Assembly: GCA_021789355.1 (NCBI GenBank)
Contig: JAJYJR010000013.1
Location: forward strand, 1-26,592
Direction: 5' to 3'
DNA length: 26,592 bases
Origin: Chloroflexota bacterium
Lineage (GTDB): Bacteria > Chloroflexota > Limnocylindria > Limnocylindrales > CSP1-4
Below the pieces are notes generated by a model. It was not told where the DNA came from. It did no database searches and saw only the letters and a program-made list of their open reading frames with translations. How positions within the stretch are numbered: position 1 is the stretch's first letter; the number at the start of each line of letters is the position of its first letter. Below, piece after piece: positions 7,338 to 14,839 of this stretch. Made by a program: the position numbers and the translations under genes.

Positions 7338-7732
7338 GGTTGTTCGTCGACCGAGATCTCGGCAAGCGCCTGCCAAGAGCCCTGCAGACGGTCGGTCAGG
7401 ACGCGACGGCGCACATCGAACGATATCCCAGAGCGGACGCGGAGACGGTCGAGGATCGGGCCTGGATCCATGAGGCCGCGACCCGCGATGAGTTGATCCT
7501 CACCCGCGACGGCGGCGTGAGAAGGCGCGATGTCGAGATCGCCGCGATCGCTGCGGCGCGAGCCCGGTGCATCGTGCTGGAGACGGGGAACGCAACGCCG
7601 TTCGTTTATCTGCGGGCGGTGATGATCGCCTGGCCGAAGATCGAGCGGCTGGTTGCAGACCAGGCGCCGCCGTGGGTGTACGGGCTCAATAGGGACGGTC
7701 GGCTCGTGTGCCGGTACCCTCGGCCGCAGTAA
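7334..7732 (+). CDS. VapC45-like PIN-domain toxin (DUF5615-type)
   Basis: A 132-aa PIN-like ribonuclease. The N-terminal MRLFVDRDLGKRLPRAL motif carries the first acidic pair. EDRAWIHEA supplies the second acidic patch, and LTRDGGVRRR the conserved TRD motif. The C-terminus has PPWVYGLNRDGRLVCRYP, typical of DUF5615-type PIN toxins. Family members cleave RNA in a metal-dependent way and are held inactive by the DUF433 partner. The start codon GTG overlaps the antitoxin stop. The key acidic residues look intact, so the toxin is probably active. It may stabilise the island. Confidence 0.85.
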   Translation: MRLFVDRDLGKRLPRALQTVGQDATAHIERYPRADAETVEDRAWIHEAATRDELILTRDGGVRRRDVEIAAIAAARARCIVLETGNATPFVYLRAVMIAWPKIERLVADQAPPWVYGLNRDGRLVCRYPRPQ

Positions 7733-7735
7733 AGG

Positions 7736-7758
7736 CGAGACCTGAGGCTTCCGTCTCG
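7736..7758 (+). terminator. Possible hairpin after the TA operon
   Basis: CGAGAC (7736-7741) and GTCTCG (7753-7758) can pair around an 11-base loop four bases after the toxin stop codon. No T-run follows, so it may be a weak terminator or an RNA-stability hairpin. Confidence 0.25.
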
Positions 7759-7916
7759 GCTGACCACAACAAATGCCAGCACCATCTGCCGATCTGACCG
7801 CCGTTGCTTCCGCCGCGTACGCCACGCGCTAGCCGGCCGCTATCCCCGCGCCGTCCGGGCAACGCACCGCCGGCCGACCTGGGGACGCGACGACCCGGCG
7901 ACCCGGCCCCCGGTTC

Positions 7917-8831
7917 CTAGACCCCGATGGCATCTGCCACATCCCGCCACGCGCGATCTTCGACACCCTCCAAGCGTCTGAGGTACGTCGTGGTGACGGC
8001 CAATGACGAGTGGTCGAGGAACGCCGACACGGCTTCGATCGTCTCCCCAGCGTCGCGCCGTAACTTTGCGGCCGAGTGTCGGAGGACGTGTAACCCGGTC
8101 GGTGTCATACCCGCCGCTGCCAGGTAGCGTCGGAACCTCCCGTACACGGTCCCGCTTGACACGTTCCAGAGCGACTCGTCCGGCGCGACCGTCGCGAGCT
8201 CCCTACCCGTGTCGGCGAGGGTGCTGAGGATCGCGGCATAGGCTGGTCGCGGCAGCTCCCGTCGTCCGGTCTTCCCGCCCTTGCCGCGGTACTGGTACAT
8301 GACGAGGTCGTCGCCGACGATGATGTCGCCGGCCGTGAGGTTGAGGACCTCGCTGCGACGTCGGCCGGTGAGGATGAAGGTGAGCAGCAGCGCCCTGTCC
8401 CGCCGGCCCCGTACCGTGTCGGGCACGACCGCGAGGAGGCGGCGTATCTCGTCAGCGCTGAGGCCCCGGGCCGGAGCCGCGATGGCCCTCGGCCTCTGCA
8501 AGGCATCGCACGGGTTGGACGTCACGAGGCCCATTCGGATGAGGAACCGATAGAAGCTCGACAGGCAGGCGATCCGGGCCCCGATGGTGACGGCCGACGG
8601 CGTCCGGCCAGACTTCCCGATCCCATGCGCCCAGGCGAGCACGTCGGCGGGCGCGACCCGGTCGGGCGTCGTGCCCTGGTAGGCGAAGAACGGCCAGAGC
8701 ATCCTTCCGTAGCCCTCGACGGTGCGTCGGGAGCCGGAGCGGTTGCCTTTCTCGATGAGGAACGCATAGAGCGCCTCATCCCAGCGGTCGCCGCTGCCGG
8801 TGCTGGCGGGAAGGAGTCGGGGACTGGTCAT
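7917..8831 (-). CDS. Tyrosine recombinase / XerCD-like integrase
   Basis: A 304-aa tyrosine recombinase. The N-terminal SAM-like core-binding domain (about 15-110) is followed by the catalytic domain with TGRRRSEVLNL (first Arg), KGGKTGRRELP (Lys), HVLRHSAAKLRRDAG (HxxR), AFLDHSSLAVTTTYLRR (second His and nucleophile Tyr). All six catalytic positions appear present. GAGGG lies about 10 bases before the ATG. It is a second integrase of a different chemistry from the serine recombinase at the island's left end, so this part of the island probably arrived separately. No tRNA or obvious att repeat adjoins it. It could also be a resolvase for a separate element. Confidence 0.9.
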   Translation of the reverse strand: MTSPRLLPASTGSGDRWDEALYAFLIEKGNRSGSRRTVEGYGRMLWPFFAYQGTTPDRVAPADVLAWAHGIGKSGRTPSAVTIGARIACLSSFYRFLIRMGLVTSNPCDALQRPRAIAAPARGLSADEIRRLLAVVPDTVRGRRDRALLLTFILTGRRRSEVLNLTAGDIIVGDDLVMYQYRGKGGKTGRRELPRPAYAAILSTLADTGRELATVAPDESLWNVSSGTVYGRFRRYLAAAGMTPTGLHVLRHSAAKLRRDAGETIEAVSAFLDHSSLAVTTTYLRRLEGVEDRAWRDVADAIGV

Positions 8832-9092
8832 GGTGGGTGCCCTCGTGCGAGATCTTGTCGGACAGCATCACTCACTCGTCCGGGCCGGGAAGGCAAGGCA
8901 CGATGGAATGATGGTGCAGGCGTCGGGCAGGAGCGCGGAGGGTCACCGAGGCGGATGCCGGTCCGCACGGGTCTTGTCGGGCCCGGGCGGGGGTGCGAGC
9001 ATCTGCAACGCGTGACCAAGGACCGCGAGCCGGCGTCGCGGGGCGCGCGAAGTGTGTAACCGCCGTGCGCGGCAGGGAGGCCAGAGCCGACG

Positions 9093-9695
9093 ATGCACGG
9101 ACCGATGCCCCCGGCGGTGGCGGCGCTCCAGGACTTCCTCACCGGCTGCGGGCCAGGACCCGTCGAGGACATGACCCTGGTCGAGTACCTCGCGTCCGCC
9201 TGGCCCTACCTCGAGGGCAGCGATGCCGAGGGCATGCGGATCGCCAAGCTCGGGAGGCTGGAGGAGCCCACATGGGAGCCGCCGCGCCTCACCTTCGTCA
9301 TCGAGCGCCATGGCGGGATGCCGTTCGGCTCGACCCGGGCCGCAACGCAGGTCTGGACCATCGACCTCGAGGCGGCCACCGCAGCGGTGGAGGAGCGGGG
9401 CTACCGCCAGGTGATCCCCCGCGCCCCTGTGCTCAAGGTCGAACCGATCGTCGCCGAGCTCGTACGGCTTGTCGCTGCCGGCACGGACGACGCGCAGCTG
9501 CGCTGGTCCGCCGATCGCGCGGGCGTGCGCATCTTGGCCAGCAAGGTCATCCCCGACGAGGGGTTCAAGGAGACCGTGGCGGGCCGGCGCCGTCGCCTCC
9601 GCAGCCGCCTCGGGCCGGCGCTGGCGGCGGCCGGATGGCGCCCTGGCGGCACCCCCTGGACCTACGTCCGCGCCGGCGACACGCCGCGAGGGTAG
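9093..9695 (+). CDS. Hypothetical protein (200 aa)
   Basis: Not recognised. It contains LTFVIERHGGMPFGSTRAAT and QVWTIDLEAATAAVEERGYR, a mixed alpha/beta pattern, and a strongly basic segment (VAGRRRRLRSRLGPAL) before a C-terminal GWRPGGTPWTYVRAG. High GC3 and a consistent frame support coding. AGGGAGG lies about 12 bases before the ATG, a little far. It sits alone between the tyrosine recombinase and a broken regulator. The basic tail suggests possible nucleic acid contact, but that is only inference. Confidence 0.6.
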   Translation: MHGPMPPAVAALQDFLTGCGPGPVEDMTLVEYLASAWPYLEGSDAEGMRIAKLGRLEEPTWEPPRLTFVIERHGGMPFGSTRAATQVWTIDLEAATAAVEERGYRQVIPRAPVLKVEPIVAELVRLVAAGTDDAQLRWSADRAGVRILASKVIPDEGFKETVAGRRRRLRSRLGPALAAAGWRPGGTPWTYVRAGDTPRG

Positions 9696-9739
9696 CTGCG
9701 TCATCTGCGCGACTGCTGGGGACCGCCGCGGTCTGCCCC

Positions 9740-9942
9740 CTATGGGTCGGCCCCAGGCGGGCGAGCACGTCGCGCTTCAACCTCGCGCATCAGCGCGGCG
9801 AGGTCGACCGAGAGCGCGGATGCGAGTCGGTCGAGATTGATCACGCCGACGTTGCGCCGGCCGCGCTCGACGTTGCTCACGTCGGTCGTGTGGAGGCCAG
9901 CTCCCTCGGCGGGGCGCTCCTGGGGCGCCGCTTCAGGGCCAC
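9740..9942 (-). pseudogene. Truncated XRE-family HTH regulator
   Basis: The frame ending at 9740 encodes AEGAGLHTTDVSNVERG, then GRRNVGVINLDRLASALSVD and LAALMREVEA. This is the second half of an XRE helix-turn-helix (recognition helix onward). The first helix is missing. A GTG at 9942 opens with VALKRR, as expected of the first helix, but in another frame, and about eight conserved residues are absent. This suggests a small internal deletion plus frameshift. It diverges from the excisionase-like gene at 9991, as phage-type repressors often do. Confidence 0.5.
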
Positions 9943-9952
9943 CGCCGTTCCC

Positions 9953-9958
9953 TATACT
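9953..9958 (+). promoter_or_regulatory. Putative -10 box for the excisionase-like gene
   Basis: TATACT in GC-rich surroundings, 32 bases before the TTG start at 9991. A clear -35 is not seen. The complementary TATAGG may serve the divergent truncated XRE gene. Confidence 0.35.
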
Positions 9959-9990
9959 GCCCTCCGTCAGAGCCCTGCTCCGAGGCCGCC

Positions 9991-10197
9991 TTGGCGGACG
10001 ACCTGTTGTCGTTGCGCGAGGCGGCGGCACGCTCGGGCCTGAGCGCCTCCCACCTCCGCCTCCTGGCACGCACCGGACGGATCGAGGCGCACAGGATCGG
10101 GTCGTACTGGGTCACCACCGAGGCCGCCGTCCGCGCCTATCTCGCGAACGAGGCGCTCCGGGCCAAGGACCCGTTGAAGCGCCGGAGGGGCGGCTAG
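9991..10197 (+). CDS. Excisionase-type helix-turn-helix protein (68 aa)
   Basis: A small DNA-binding protein of the HTH_17/excisionase class. LSLREAAARSGLSASHLRLL forms the HTH and RTGRIEAHRIGSYWVTTEAA the wing, followed by VRAYLANEALRAKD and a basic tail. Such proteins act as recombination directionality factors or small transcriptional regulators in mobile elements. The start is a TTG codon. It lies 1.2 kb from the tyrosine recombinase, so it could direct that enzyme's excision reaction. It could equally regulate the nuclease gene downstream. Confidence 0.75.
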   Translation: MADDLLSLREAAARSGLSASHLRLLARTGRIEAHRIGSYWVTTEAAVRAYLANEALRAKDPLKRRRGG

Positions 10198-10277
10198 ACA
10201 AGGATAATCACCCTCGATTACAGTTCTGTCGGCGGCATCTCGCGTCAGCGCTCGGAGGGACCCCCACGACCGGCCGT

Positions 10278-10448
10278 GTGAGCAACTTCGTCCCTCGCCC
10301 CGACGCCGGCACGTCCATCGTCGCTGCCACGAGGGTGCCGGCGGCCGTCGCCCTGCATCGTCGGTTGGCGGCGGCCGCGCCGCGGGGTGGGGCTGCCGGG
10401 CCGGCCGCGGGAGCGAACGGGACCAGCCTGCATGGGCGTTCGGCGTGA
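10278..10448 (+). CDS. Possible 56-aa small ORF overlapping the nuclease start
   Basis: A GTG at 10278 opens a frame starting VSNFVPRPDAGTSIVAATRV that ends in a TGA overlapping the next gene's GTG as GTGA. The Ala-rich product is not recognised and no clear ribosome-binding site is seen. The overlap geometry is the only support. It may be a leader for translational coupling or a chance frame. Confidence 0.25.
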   Translation: MSNFVPRPDAGTSIVAATRVPAAVALHRRLAAAAPRGGAAGPAAGANGTSLHGRSA

Positions 10449-11440
10449 ACGATCTCCCGGGCGTCCTGGGCACCGTGCGAGCGAGGATCGCCAGGTTCCG
10501 GGCCCAGGCGATCAACGAGGAGAACACCAAGCACGCCCTGATCGAGCCGATCCTCAAGGCACTCGGCTGGGATGTCGAAGATCTCGACGAGGTGCGCTGC
10601 GAGTACAAGCTCGAGCGAGCCGACAACCCGGTCGACTACGCCCTCTTCGTGCGGGGCAACCTGCGGCTCTTTCTCGAGGCCAAGGCGCTCGGCGAGAACC
10701 TCGATCGGTGGGCCAACGTGGTCATGGGCTACGCCGGGGTGGCGGGCATCGTGGAGTGGATCGTGCTCACCGACGGGAACGAGTACCGGGTCTACAACGC
10801 GCACGCCAAGGTGCCGGTGGCGCAGAAGCTGTTCAAGCGCGTGGTGGTCGCCGGGGATGAGCCGGGCGTCGCGGACACCTTGGCGCTGCTTTCGAAGCCC
10901 CAGCTCCAGGGCACCACCCTCGATGACCTGTGGCAACAGTTCTTCGTCGACCGCCAGGTGAAGCAGGCGGTCGAGGCGCTCGTTCGAGTTGATCCACCGA
11001 CCGACTTCGTCCGTCTCATCCACAAGCGAACCCCTGCGGTGTCGGTCGCCGACGTCCGGCACAGCCTGCTGCGCGCCACCTTCTCGATCGAGTACCGCGA
11101 AGAGCGGCAGCCACCGCCCCCGCCAGCACCACCGAAGGTCGCCGTGACGCTCAGCGATCTGATCGCCGCGGGCGCGATCCGTCCACCCCTCGAGATCGAG
11201 ACGCCGTACAAAGGTCGGCACCTCACCGCGCGCATCGAGGCGGACGGCACGGTGTCGTGGAACGGCGCAAGCTACGACTCGCTCTCGACCGCTGCCGGGA
11301 TGGCCCGCAAGTCGATCATCGGCGCCCCGCCAGGCAGAGAGTATCCCCAGACGAACGGCTGGGGCTTCTGGCGTTTCCGCGACAGCGACGGACGCCTGGT
11401 GCCCGTGGATGAGCTGCGCCAGCGTCATGTCGGACCCTAG
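10445..11440 (+). CDS. HsdR N-terminal-type nuclease fused to a RAMA-type domain
   Basis: A 331-aa protein. Residues 1-150 match the N-terminal nuclease domain of type I restriction HsdR-like proteins: KHALIEPILKALGWDVEDLD, EVRCEYKLE, VDYALFVRG, LRLFLEAKALGENLDRWANV. The PD-(D/E)xK residues are D64, E78 and K80. A linker helix (150-205) is followed by a proline run. The C-terminal domain (about 217-315) has VTLSDLIAAGAIRPPLEIET, a YKGRHLTARIEADGTVSWNG strand set, and NGWGFWRFRD. This is the pattern of the RAMA domain, predicted to read modified DNA. There is no helicase, specificity or methylase subunit beside it. Inference: a stand-alone nuclease that recognises modified DNA (type IV-like). 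Confidence 0.75.
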   Translation: MNDLPGVLGTVRARIARFRAQAINEENTKHALIEPILKALGWDVEDLDEVRCEYKLERADNPVDYALFVRGNLRLFLEAKALGENLDRWANVVMGYAGVAGIVEWIVLTDGNEYRVYNAHAKVPVAQKLFKRVVVAGDEPGVADTLALLSKPQLQGTTLDDLWQQFFVDRQVKQAVEALVRVDPPTDFVRLIHKRTPAVSVADVRHSLLRATFSIEYREERQPPPPPAPPKVAVTLSDLIAAGAIRPPLEIETPYKGRHLTARIEADGTVSWNGASYDSLSTAAGMARKSIIGAPPGREYPQTNGWGFWRFRDSDGRLVPVDELRQRHVGP

Positions 11441-11467
11441 CCCGCCAGCTCATATGCCCCAGCCAAC

Positions 11468-11537
11468 GGCTGTACAGCCCGGTTTGCCGACACGATCGCT
11501 CGATCGTGCCCGGCGGGGGTGCCACCTTCCATGGCAC
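11468..11537. repeat. Three inverted repeats between convergent genes
   Basis: Within 70 bases lie a 12-bp perfect palindrome GGCTGTACAGCC (11468-11479), an 18-base near-palindrome CACGATCG-CT-CGATCGTG (11491-11508), and a hairpin GTGCCA-N7-TGGCAC (11519-11537). They sit between two convergent stop codons (11440 and 11612). They may form a bidirectional, T-poor terminator or protein-binding sites. Confidence 0.5.
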
Positions 11538-11611
11538 GGAGATCCCCTTTCCCAACCGGCGCGATGCCGCACCGGCCGGCACCTCGCCGTTCGGGCAGTG
11601 GCTGAGGGTGG

Positions 11612-13108
11612 TCAGGGCCCCACCGTCGGGGTGGCGCCGCCAGCTCCCTGCCCGGCATCCCCCGCGCCGGACGTCGTCCCCGGGGTAGGGACCAGCGTGC
11701 TCGTCGGGTAGAGCGGCAGGAACACCGGCGGGCGCGGGGCCTGCGTGAAGGCGAAGTCGTTGACGAGGTTGCCGAGCTGCGGCGCGTTCTCCCGCACGTC
11801 GGGCCGGGAGTCCGGCCGGCCGTCGGTGGCCGGGTCGAGCCGCTGCCCGCCCAGGAAGTCATCCTCGATGAACTTGAGGTAGGCGTCGAAGCTCAGGGTC
11901 TGGTGGTCGATGGAGCCCTGCTTCGCGTAGGGGCTGATCACGAGGCCGGGGACGCGGATCCCGTAGCCCAGGGCATCGACCGTGGGCGGGGTCACGTGGT
12001 CGTAGAAGCCGCCCCAGTCGTCCCAGGTGAGGAAGATCGCGGTGGAGTCCCAGTCCGGGCTCGTCATGGCCGCGTTGATCAGGCGCGTGACGTAGGCCTG
12101 GCCGGTGCTCACCAGCGCCGGGGGGTGCTCGCTGTCGGCGGGGTCGGGGAGGATCCAGGAGACGGCGGGCAGGGTTCCCGCCGTGGCCGCCGCGTAGTAC
12201 GCGGAGAGGTCGCGGATGTTGGCGGTTCCACCGTCGGCGTGCACGTCGCCGAACCCGGGCAGCACGTTCCAGATCTTGGGCACGCCACCGCTAGCCTGTC
12301 CCTGGTAGGCACCCTGCGGGGCCGCGCCGTGGTCGAGATACCACGACCAGCTCACGTGGTGCTGCTGGAGCAGGTAGGTGAGGTCGGTCCAGGCGAAGGG
12401 GGTCGGGTTGGCCGCCGTGCGGTTGGCCGGATCGACCGCGCCCGTGCAGCTCATCGGGTCGGCGGCGTTGGCGCAGGTCGCCGACCAGGCCGAGACGAGA
12501 TAGAGATGCGAGGGAAAGCTCCACGAGTGCACCGCCTCGAAGAGATGGTCCTGCAGCACGAAGTCCCGCGCGTAGGTCCAGTAGTTGGGGATGTCGTCGC
12601 CGGTGTGGTACCCCATCACGTCGGGCGTCGGCAGGGCCGCGCAGGCGGGGTTGGTGGGGTCGGCGCACCCCTTACGGGCCCGTTCGGCCTGCGCGATGAA
12701 GCCGTCCATCGTGCCGCCAGCGACGTCGGCGGTGCTGTTGACATCGTTGTGGGGGCCGCCGCCGTTGCGGTCCGCATGGTCCGGATAGGGCCGCACGCAC
12801 TGGCCGCTGGCGGGGTCGGGGACGCACACGGTGGGCATGCCGTTCGCCATGGGGATGCCGTCGGCCCCGGGGTACGTCCCGAAGTAGCTGTCGAAGGAGC
12901 GGTTCTCCTGGAAGATCACGATCACGTGCTGGATCTGGTGGATGCCGCTCGCGGCGACGGCGGCCGAGGTGGATGCGGTCGCGGCGCTCGGCGACGCGGT
13001 GACCGGCGCACGGCTGCCACAGGCGGCGACCAGGGGTCCGAGGCCCACGATCACCACCGGGAGCACGATGCGCGCGGCGACTGCGGCTCGGCCGTGCATA
13101 CCGCCCAT
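11612..13108 (-). CDS. Phosphoesterase-family lipoprotein (acid phosphatase / phospholipase C-like)
   Basis: A 498-aa exported hydrolase of the phosphoesterase family PF04185. A signal peptide runs into the lipobox LVAAC (Cys30), so it is probably anchored outside the membrane. Family motifs are [20 protein letters not shown] near the N-terminus, [15 protein letters not shown] in the middle and [17 protein letters not shown] near the C-terminus. Members hydrolyse phosphomonoesters or phospholipids. The C-terminus ends in a Pro/Thr/Gly-rich tail. The start at 13108 (ATG) is upstream of a second in-frame ATG at 13099. Two 11-base direct repeats upstream suggest phosphate-responsive control. It probably belongs to the host chromosome rather than the island. 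Confidence 0.9.
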   Translation of the reverse strand: MGGMHGRAAVAARIVLPVVIVGLGPLVAACGSRAPVTASPSAATASTSAAVAASGIHQIQHVIVIFQENRSFDSYFGTYPGADGIPMANGMPTVCVPDPASGQCVRPYPDHADRNGGGPHNDVNSTADVAGGTMDGFIAQAERARKGCADPTNPACAALPTPDVMGYHTGDDIPNYWTYARDFVLQDHLFEAVHSWSFPSHLYLVSAWSATCANAADPMSCTGAVDPANRTAANPTPFAWTDLTYLLQQHHVSWSWYLDHGAAPQGAYQGQASGGVPKIWNVLPGFGDVHADGGTANIRDLSAYYAAATAGTLPAVSWILPDPADSEHPPALVSTGQAYVTRLINAAMTSPDWDSTAIFLTWDDWGGFYDHVTPPTVDALGYGIRVPGLVISPYAKQGSIDHQTLSFDAYLKFIEDDFLGGQRLDPATDGRPDSRPDVRENAPQLGNLVNDFAFTQAPRPPVFLPLYPTSTLVPTPGTTSGAGDAGQGAGGATPTVGP

Positions 13109-13116
13109 TCCAGCAC

Positions 13117-13139
13117 ACCGGTGTCAAGACCGGGTCAAG
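13117..13139 (-). promoter_or_regulatory. PHO-box-like direct repeats upstream of the phosphoesterase gene
   Basis: Read on the minus strand, CTTGACCCGGT is followed directly by CTTGACACCGG, so CTTGAC recurs with an 11-base period, ending 8 bases before the ATG. Tandem 11-bp direct repeats are the architecture of Pho boxes bound by PhoB/PhoP. The position before a phosphatase gene fits. The repeat sequence itself differs from the enterobacterial consensus, and TTGACC/TTGACA could also be -35 elements. Confidence 0.35.
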
Positions 13140-13250
13140 AGAGCGCCACGAGCTCCGCCAGCATGGCGACCAGACGGCGCAGGGTCGTCCCGTCCGCCGC
13201 ACCGTGGTGCGGGTTCAGCTCGCAGATCATAAGCGTCGCCCAGTTGGAGA
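13135..13250 (-). pseudogene. C-terminal remnant of an arginase/agmatinase-like protein
   Basis: A short minus-strand frame encodes MICELNPHHGAADGTTLRRL followed by VAMLAELVALS and a stop at 13135. This resembles the C-terminal strand and helix of ureohydrolases (E-x-N-P-x-x-D-x-(A)-D-G-x-T then a Leu-rich helix). The preceding codons (about 13250 upward) are unrelated, and no catalytic metal-binding DxHxD part is present nearby. It is therefore probably the stump of a chromosomal gene cut by island insertion. The similarity rests on about 30 residues. Confidence 0.35.
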
Positions 13251-13622
13251 CTGCACACAACGGCCGGAGCGCGCCCCCCCTGTTGCCCTGCGCTGCCGCG
13301 CCGACTTGGCAGCTCCGCGCGGACTTCATCAAGGAGCTCCGGGAGTGGGAGGGCGGCTCGGGATCACCTCCCATCGGTCAGGCCCGTCTCCCAGCAGCGG
13401 CACGGTAGCTGCGGGCCCTCTCCGCGCTTCGTATCCATGGTCTGTCCGTGGCCATAGCCTCCGATCTGGCGAACGCGACGGCCTGAGTGCACCGATCAGG
13501 CTCGCCACATCGGGCTCGACCGGCTGGCTCTTCGCGGCCCCCGGGCTCCCCGGGGAATGTACTTGCCGCCCACCATGCGCGGATCGTGGCCGACCGCCGC
13601 GTTGGTTGGCTATGTGGCGGGA
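13251..13622. other. Intergenic stretch, no supported gene
   Basis: Between the arginase-like stump and the end of the SMC operon I see only weak, unsupported short frames and a GC-rich inverted stretch around 13545 (CCCCGGG..CCCCGGGG). It may contain the junction between host DNA and the defence-like block. Confidence 0.4.
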
Positions 13623-14159
13623 TCAGGTCGTCTGCAAGACCACGGCGTAGGGTGCAACCAGATCGGCCCGAAGGACTACCCGTAGCCGATCCGAACCCCG
13701 AGCAGTCGACGCGAGCCGAGCGCAAGCCTTGTCCACGCGTCCCCGAAGGTAGCTCGTGAGGGGCGTACCTTCCTTTGGGCCGATCGCAACCTCATACGTC
13801 CCCAGATCCAGCTCCTCGGTCGTCTTTCGCAGCGCTCGCAGGATGAGCGCGTACCTGCCCGTCGTCGTGACCCCTTCAGGGATCGGCTCCCATGCCCTTC
13901 CGTCTCTGGACGCGGCCACCGCCGGCGTGGAGTAGCCGAGGAAGTCGCTGACGGTGCGGATCATCAGGACCGCGACGGGCAAGCCCTGTTCGGCGAACGG
14001 TTGAACCTGCGTGAAGGGATGGCAGACGCTGCCGCCGTATCCCCAGTAGGCGACGCCCGCTGCCCGCTCCTCCGCGAGCTTGCGCTCGACGATGGCCTCC
14101 CAGGGCTCGCCGAGGTGAACACCGACCTTCATCACGATCACCCGGCTCGGCTGGTCCAT
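13623..14159 (-). CDS. Unrecognised protein (178 aa) downstream of the SMC-nuclease genes
   Basis: Family not recognised. The N-terminal half has a strand (RVIVMKVGVHLGEPWEAIVE), then a helix rich in Glu/Arg and the striking segment YWGYGGSVCHPFTQVQPFAE. A second strand VAVLMIRTVSDFL and DLGTYEVAIGPKEGTPLTSY follow. The Trp-Gly-Tyr-Gly-Gly and Cys-His-Pro residues look like an active or binding site. The ATG at 14159 is chosen over an upstream TTG (14183) because GGGAGGGG lies 7 bases before it. It follows the nuclease gene on the same strand after 119 bases, so it may be co-transcribed or have its own promoter. A role as a fourth component is inference. Confidence 0.65.
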   Translation of the reverse strand: MDQPSRVIVMKVGVHLGEPWEAIVERKLAEERAAGVAYWGYGGSVCHPFTQVQPFAEQGLPVAVLMIRTVSDFLGYSTPAVAASRDGRAWEPIPEGVTTTGRYALILRALRKTTEELDLGTYEVAIGPKEGTPLTSYLRGRVDKACARLASTARGSDRLRVVLRADLVAPYAVVLQTT

Positions 14160-14278
14160 AGGACAACCCCTCCCGCGGGGCAATCTTGTCGATATCTCCG
14201 ACCCCCGTGCGCTGGAGAGTAACCGCGACCCGGACCGATCACCGGGCGACGCCCGACAGAGGTCCGCATCGTGCGGAG

Positions 14279-14839
14279 TTACTCCCTCAGCTGATCAGGA
14301 ATCCGCGACCGCCAGCCCTGTCGGCGCTGAACGTCAGCCCAATCACCGAGAGCCTTCCGGTCGAGAAGGACCTCCGTCGGAATAGCGGCGACAAGCGAAA
14401 GGAACGTCGCCTGGACATCCAAAGCCGTGTCGACTTGCGGGGCACGGGCCAGCCGGCGGACCTCGATTCGCCCGGGCGACAACGTCGTGGCGTCGACGAG
14501 ACACCAGCGCGGATGGCTGTCGGGGAACATGAGCGCTGCCAGGACTCCTTGCTGTCCGTGTCCCTGGACCCCATCGAGGTCGCGCCGGCTGATCGTAATC
14601 GGGTTTCCCGTCTTGACCTCGATCGCGAGGCACGAGCCATCCGCGCTCGACTCGACCTGCAAGTCCGGGACGCCGACGGGGTTCTCGGTCACGCTGTACC
14701 CCAGGGCTTCGAACGAGAACGCGAGGAGCTTCTGGACGGTGCGCCCGAACTCCTGCGGGGTAACGGCATCGGAGAGCGCGTCGAGCTGACCGATTGCCCG
14801 ATTGATGAGTGCTCGCCGAGCGCCCGGGCCGTCATCCAT
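14279..14839 (-). CDS. Small PD-(D/E)xK nuclease-like protein (186 aa), SMC partner
   Basis: The core GVPDLQVESSADGSCLAIEV then KTG presents the restriction-endonuclease fold signature, with D59, E74 and K76 as catalytic residues and E30 in the preceding helix (PQEFGRTVQKLLAFSFEALG). The N-terminal helix and C-terminal half (VQATFLSLVAAIPTEVLLD) may contact the ATPase. It starts inside the end of the SMC gene (8-base overlap), so translation is coupled. In Lamassu and other ABC-three-component systems the effector is often a nuclease paired with an SMC-like ATPase. This one is much smaller than the usual Cap4-type effector. Likely role: DNA cleavage when the ATPase senses foreign DNA (inference). 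Confidence 0.78.
   Translation of the reverse strand: MDDGPGARRALINRAIGQLDALSDAVTPQEFGRTVQKLLAFSFEALGYSVTENPVGVPDLQVESSADGSCLAIEVKTGNPITISRRDLDGVQGHGQQGVLAALMFPDSHPRWCLVDATTLSPGRIEVRRLARAPQVDTALDVQATFLSLVAAIPTEVLLDRKALGDWADVQRRQGWRSRIPDQLRE

Noticed and set aside
11903..13408. 501-aa plus-strand frame
   Set aside because: Antisense to the phosphoesterase lipoprotein, Gly/Val/Arg-rich shadow composition.
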